Origin: Gluconobacter cerevisiae
Lineage (GTDB): Bacteria > Pseudomonadota > Alphaproteobacteria > Acetobacterales > Acetobacteraceae
Direction of reading: 5' to 3'
Length of the DNA: 64,000 nt
NCBI RefSeq assembly: GCF_015244675.1
Contig: NZ_JABCQO010000001.1
Coordinates: 310,001-374,000 of the forward strand
Under the pieces are notes generated by a model. The model saw nothing but the letters and a program-made list of their open reading frames with translations. It did not search any database and was not told the DNA's origin. This document shows positions 63,331 through 64,000 of the stretch, piece after piece. Each line of letters starts with the position of its first letter. Position 1 is the stretch's first letter. A program made the position numbers and the translations under genes.

Positions 63331-64000
63331 GGTGAGTTCCTTTGGTTATTTTCAAGCAGGCCGGAAACCTGCGCGGCACTGGTGTGATCAAAAATGGGCT
63401 GCTGCATGCCATCTTCGATCTGACCTATGGCTTGCCGTTGCTGAATTTCTGCTTCAAGAAGAGCGGTCTCTGCTTGAATCTGCTCTATATGAGTCATAAC
63501 CATCGTTGGTCGGTCGATTGCGCCTGACTGAAGGCGGTGCTGCATCTGGTTCAGCCTTACCCGTACGGTTTTGGCAAGTTCATCCGCCTGTAGCAGAATT
63601 GATGTCGTGCCGCGGTAATTGGCCGTAGCCTGCGAGATGGACTTAAACACCGTGTTCTCTGCACGCCGGAGACGAGCCGCCGCCTCATGCTCCTGCCCAA
63701 CAGCTTCAGCTATGGGGCCTTCGTTCTGATTGAAAATCGGAATTTGCAGAGAGGGATTTACCTCAAAGCGATTTGAAAAATCCCAGTTATAGGAGGGACT
63801 GATGGTGACATCGGGATAGCGTCGGGAAACTTCGACCCGTAGAGCCTGTCGGGCGGCGTCATAAGACGCAAGAAGTTCCCGCAGATCCGCGCGTTGCATT
63901 ACGGCTTGGTATCTCATGTCCTGTGAATCGCGGTATTCCATGAGGTCGGGACAGACATCAAATGCTTTTGTATCAAGAGCAATGGAATCAAGTGCTTCGG
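63327..64000 (-). CDS. TolC-family outer-membrane channel, N-terminus beyond the window
   Basis: The C-terminal half of an outer-membrane efflux protein (CusC/CzcC type). The frame stays open to the window edge (EALDSIALDTKAFDVCPDLM before the first ATG at 63941), so the start is missing. Visible are RADLRELLASYDAARQAL, YPDVTISPSYNWDFSNRFEVNPSLQIPIFNQNEG in parts, the conserved PxFNxN motif, and two long coiled helices. It is the first gene of the channel-adaptor-pump operon reading leftward. Confidence 0.88.
   Translation of the reverse strand, partial: EALDSIALDTKAFDVCPDLMEYRDSQDMRYQAVMQRADLRELLASYDAARQALRVEVSRRYPDVTISPSYNWDFSNRFEVNPSLQIPIFNQNEGPIAEAVGQEHEAAARLRRAENTVFKSISQATANYRGTTSILLQADELAKTVRVRLNQMQHRLQSGAIDRPTMVMTHIEQIQAETALLEAEIQQRQAIGQIEDGMQQPIFDHTSAAQVSGLLENNQRNSP

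Overview
The window comes from an alphaproteobacterial chromosome, most likely an acetic acid bacterium (Acetobacteraceae, Gluconobacter or a close relative). This is inferred from gene content and style: a bioF-bioH-bioC-bioD cluster, osmoregulated glucan synthesis genes, an OprB sugar porin, paired FUSC/DUF1656/HlyD efflux genes and GC-rich coding throughout. No taxonomic search could be run.

Positions 1-38,000 look like ordinary core chromosome. In order they hold: the biotin cluster (first gene cut by the window edge); opgG-opgH; an S9 oligopeptidase; a three-gene aromatic-compound type efflux set; rpmJ; priA and xerC in divergent orientation; a retropepsin-like protein; glnK-amtB; an MscS channel; a ubiH-like hydroxylase with cysE; a secreted aldose epimerase; mlaA-mlaC; ettA; a CAT-anticodon tRNA; a second FUSC protein; ppa; and an oprB porin. 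Small secreted proteins of unknown role lie between them, two of them DUF2501-like. Several clear rho-independent terminators separate the units.

At 38,111-38,155 there is only the 3' half of a tRNA-Gly(GCC), directly followed by a tyrosine integrase. This is the left attachment site of an integrated island that runs to the window end and beyond. The island is a mosaic. First comes a broken PIN-type toxin-antitoxin locus, frameshifted and then split by an IS66 element whose 8-bp target duplication is intact. Next is a copper block: P-type ATPase, CsoR-type repressor, Cys/His-rich protein, multicopper oxidase CopA, CopB, a Met-rich periplasmic protein and cytochrome c. Then a three-gene redox module, an IS5-type element, a ParB-like protein with two unknown genes, and a CusCBA-like RND pump cut by the window end.

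The most interesting part is the redox module at 50,252-53,894. A membrane-anchored protein joins a Met-rich periplasmic domain to a cytoplasmic FAD/NAD(P)H reductase and a 2Fe-2S domain. It is translationally coupled to a histidine-bearing membrane protein and to a seven-haem cytochrome c. Together they could carry electrons from NAD(P)H through the membrane into a copper-loaded periplasm. Upstream sit a perfect FNR-type box, a good -10 element and a CsoR-like operator, so control by both oxygen and copper is suggested.
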